From positions 1-41,585 of IMG/VR virus record IMGVR_UViG_3300021138_000060: 41,585 nucleotides of DNA. The stretch is one strand, 5' to 3'. The notes beneath the pieces were generated by a model that made no database searches, was not told the DNA's origin, and worked only from the letters and a program-made list of their open reading frames with translations. This DNA is from a virus. Of the stretch, positions 40,727-41,585 are shown one piece after another (position 1 is the first letter of the stretch; each line of letters begins with the position of its first letter). The translations under genes were made by a program, and so were the position numbers.

Positions 40727-41023
40727 ATGAAAATCGACCGCGACGAATTCACTAAAACTGCCAGTGTCATCTTGGTTGTCAATGAACACGCCAAGGAACG
40801 GTTTACTATTGAAAGTCTTACCAATTTTATGATTGGTATGGCCCATAAGACAATTGACGGTGAGGGTGCTACTTTCTGCGGCACGATGGGATTTTATTTG
40901 ACTGGTTTCCGTGATTATGATAATGAATTGCAAGTCCGTGCTACTCTTGCGTCGTGGATCGTAGATGAGTATTTGCAATCTCAGCGAAAAAAATTAAAAG
41001 AAGTGCTTGACATTCTCGCCTAA
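40727..41023 (+). CDS. Small early protein, unknown
   Basis: 98 residues, ribosome site AAGGAGAG. Mixed fold pattern (RFTIESLTNFMIGMAHKTID, GATFCGTMGFYLTGF) and a C-terminal helix ASWIVDEYLQSQRKKLKEVL. No known motif. Transcribed as its own unit. Confidence 0.6.
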   Translation: MKIDRDEFTKTASVILVVNEHAKERFTIESLTNFMIGMAHKTIDGEGATFCGTMGFYLTGFRDYDNELQVRATLASWIVDEYLQSQRKKLKEVLDILA

Positions 41024-41035
41024 ACCTTATAAGAT
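41007..41035 (+). promoter_or_regulatory. Sigma-70 promoter
   Basis: TTGACA, 17 bp, TAAGAT, overlapping the end of the preceding gene and 29 bp before ATG 41064. Confidence 0.7.
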
Positions 41036-41063
41036 GCATTCATAGACAAAAAGGAAGTTAGAA

Positions 41064-41387
41064 ATGAGCAATGTGAATATCGAATCGCGCCGTGAAAATG
41101 TTAAGGCTCTTATTGAGTCTGCTGGTTCCACTTTTATCGGTGTTGACTTTATTAAGGCAGACGGCACTCTGCGGACCATGAATGTGCAAACTCATGCCGG
41201 TCATTCACTCTTGAAGGGTGATGCTGCGTCTGATAGTGCTAAGGCCGCTGTTGCTACTCGTAAGTCAAATAATCCAAACCTTATGTCTGTATTTGACGTG
41301 GCCAATAATGCATGGCGTTCTATTAATCTTGATACCGTTCAGCGTATTACTATTCGAGGCACCACTTTTGTTATTCAGGAGAAATGA
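41064..41387 (+). CDS. SH3-like beta-barrel phage protein
   Basis: 107 residues. STFIGVDFIKADGTLRTMNV then QTHAG, and the C-terminal MSVFDVANNAWRSINLDTVQ then RITIRG fit the small SH3-like beta-barrel family frequent in T4-like phage early regions. Biochemical role unknown. Ribosome site AAGGAAG and own promoter at 41007. Confidence 0.65.
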   Translation: MSNVNIESRRENVKALIESAGSTFIGVDFIKADGTLRTMNVQTHAGHSLLKGDAASDSAKAAVATRKSNNPNLMSVFDVANNAWRSINLDTVQRITIRGTTFVIQEK

Positions 41388-41389
41388 TA

Positions 41390-41585
41390 ATGCGTAGTCG
41401 TCTTTTGCTTTCCGCTGCTGCTATTCTTGGTTTTGCTGCACTAAACCGCACACATGAAATTGTCAGTCCTTTGGTTAGTGGACCTATGGCAGCACAACAA
41501 TTGAGTGATAGCAACGCCGCTTATATTGGCACTCAGGTTGCTTCTACTTGGTTTAATGGGTCTGGAATGCCTGTTGCTGTGCTGC
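41390..41585 (+). CDS. Protein with possible signal peptide, 5' end only
   Basis: 65 codons present, cut by the window end. MRSRLLLSAAAILGFAALNR looks like a basic n-region plus hydrophobic core of a signal peptide or membrane anchor. Starts 2 nt after the previous stop with AGGAG upstream. No identification. Confidence 0.5.
   Translation, partial: MRSRLLLSAAAILGFAALNRTHEIVSPLVSGPMAAQQLSDSNAAYIGTQVASTWFNGSGMPVAVL

Overview
This window is part of the genome of a T4-superfamily contractile-tailed phage (myovirus). The evidence is the T4 order of essential genes (gp13-14-15-16-17-18-19-20-67-21-22-23), a T4-type replication, recombination and late-transcription set (UvsY, UvsW, gp55, gp47, gp46, gp45, gp44, gp62, RegA), and T4-type late promoters with the TATAAATA box before structural genes. 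The DNA is AT-rich. Early and middle genes use near-consensus sigma-70 promoters (TTGACA, mostly 17 bp, TATAAT). The host cannot be named from the sequence. There are no photosynthesis genes and no tRNAs.

Layout. Positions 1-8867 hold the end of an RCC1-repeat fibre-like protein, two glycosyltransferase-like proteins (one fused to a methyltransferase domain), a long fibre with a C-terminal S74 chaperone domain, small structural proteins, and the neck and tail-completion genes gp13, gp14 and gp15. A solenoid protein with sixteen 26-residue HEAT/LRV-like repeats (8876-10954) separates gp15 from the terminase. Positions 10951-23892 are the packaging, tail and head module (gp16, gp17, sheath, tube, portal, core proteins, protease, scaffold, capsid), closed by a strong terminator. 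Positions 23943-25316 hold a small cysteine-peptidase-like gene and a GIY-YIG homing endonuclease; a tube-like protein follows. Positions 25859-37641 are the replication/recombination and nucleotide-metabolism region. Positions 37616-40302 are a leftward early operon of small accessory genes, and 40423-41585 are short rightward genes, each of the first three with its own sigma-70 promoter.

Mobile and gene-breaking elements stand out. (1) The large terminase is encoded in two pieces separated by an atypically split intein exactly inside the Walker A motif (GK/S); the spacer carries remnants of a zinc-finger homing-endonuclease ORF. (2) A GT-A glycosyltransferase gene is interrupted by an ORF-less 337-nt group I intron. 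(3) A free-standing GIY-YIG endonuclease lies behind the capsid gene, and a 73-codon gene between gp13 and gp14 resembles an internal piece of the same family. (4) gp14 has an apparent -1 frameshift at an 8-T run. Other unusual points are a peptide deformylase homologue that has lost its metal ligands and catalytic residue, two similar sigma-70 promoter elements pointing antisense into late/middle genes, and promoter-overlapping inverted repeats before the sliding-clamp and clamp-loader genes.
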